Shown here one piece after another: positions 63,926-64,000 of a stretch of 64,000 nucleotides of DNA. The notes below the pieces were generated by a model. It had not been told where the DNA came from. It worked only from the letters and a program-made list of their open reading frames with translations, and made no database searches. The DNA comes from Malaciobacter marinus (lineage in GTDB: Bacteria > Campylobacterota > Campylobacteria > Campylobacterales > Arcobacteraceae). Made by a program: the position numbers and the translations under genes. Positions within the stretch are counted from its first letter, which is position 1; every line of letters begins with the position of its first letter. Location: assembly GCF_003544855.1 (NCBI RefSeq), contig NZ_CP032101.1:1178001-1242000 (forward strand). Direction: 5' to 3'.

Positions 63926-64000
63926 AGTATCCTTGAAATTACATATGTAGTTAAAAAAGATACAACTATACCATAACCAACAATAGCAGTACTAAGTCTT
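63922..64000 (-). CDS. C-terminal end of a membrane protein (partial)
   Basis: A minus-strand frame is open from the window edge for 25 codons, ending with TAA inside the HPP stop region. It reads as one hydrophobic helix (about STAIVGYGIVVSFLTTYVIS). Its product is not identifiable from this fragment. Confidence 0.5.
   Translation of the reverse strand, partial: RLSTAIVGYGIVVSFLTTYVISRIL

Noticed and set aside
1-64000. tRNA, rRNA, insertion sequences, prophage or CRISPR arrays
   Set aside because: Read by eye on both strands: no T-loop/anticodon pattern, no transposase or integrase motif, no spaced identical repeats. The only long perfect repeat is the 114-bp duplication.

Overview
The window is strongly AT-rich chromosomal DNA, almost fully coding, with short gaps, frequent 1-11 bp gene overlaps and AAGGA-type ribosome binding sites. 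It most likely comes from an Arcobacter-group member of the Campylobacterota. The support is the order aroB - MscS channel - mtaB - FtsH-like AAA protein, which I recall from Helicobacter (HP0283-HP0286), a Helicobacter-type BioV esterase, a histidine kinase with the H-box style common in this phylum, and the base composition. Species is not determinable. I saw no rRNA, tRNA, CRISPR array, insertion sequence or prophage gene, and no gap above 300 bases lacks a gene.

Region 1 (1-12.8 kb) is an accessory, nuclease-rich stretch. It holds the 3' part of sbcC, then a three-gene cassette of OLD-family ATPase/TOPRIM nuclease, PD-(D/E)XK endonuclease and HNH endonuclease. After it come a Cas4-like/DEDD fusion nuclease (DUF2779), a zinc-dependent phospholipase C-like protein, a small lipoprotein and a 1302-residue SF1 helicase with coiled coil and zinc ribbon. 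This is the best candidate for an undescribed defence locus.

Region 2 (12.9-21.2 kb) has a membrane protein, a GarR-like reductase, a YheO/DauR-like regulator, a threonine-synthase-like PLP enzyme with RidA, a voltage-gated K+ channel, and a periplasmic binding protein paired with a sensor kinase. Region 3 (20.7-29 kb) is an RND efflux operon flanked by a MarR and a TetR regulator, followed by a BCCT transporter.

Region 4 (29.1-44.8 kb) is core genome: aroB, MscS, mtaB, a pseudo-protease FtsH paralogue, bioV, mogA, an SLC13 transporter, mutS2, a second MscS, a DUF748 protein and dapE.

Region 5 (44.9-64 kb) is a mixed set of small accessory genes. It includes a leader-peptide-coupled nuclease-like gene, a decayed aspartate-racemase gene fused to a 114-bp perfect duplication of the SIMPL gene tail, and an alanine-dehydrogenase-family enzyme. 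Further on are MocR-MOSC-PNPOx-like genes, NhaD, a Crp/Fnr-DMT pair, PhnA, an AraC-controlled monooxygenase/carboxymuconolactone-decarboxylase set, a DsbC-like oxidoreductase and an HPP protein. Several regulators sit beside clear dyad operators (MarR, MocR, Crp/Fnr), which makes the local regulatory logic readable.
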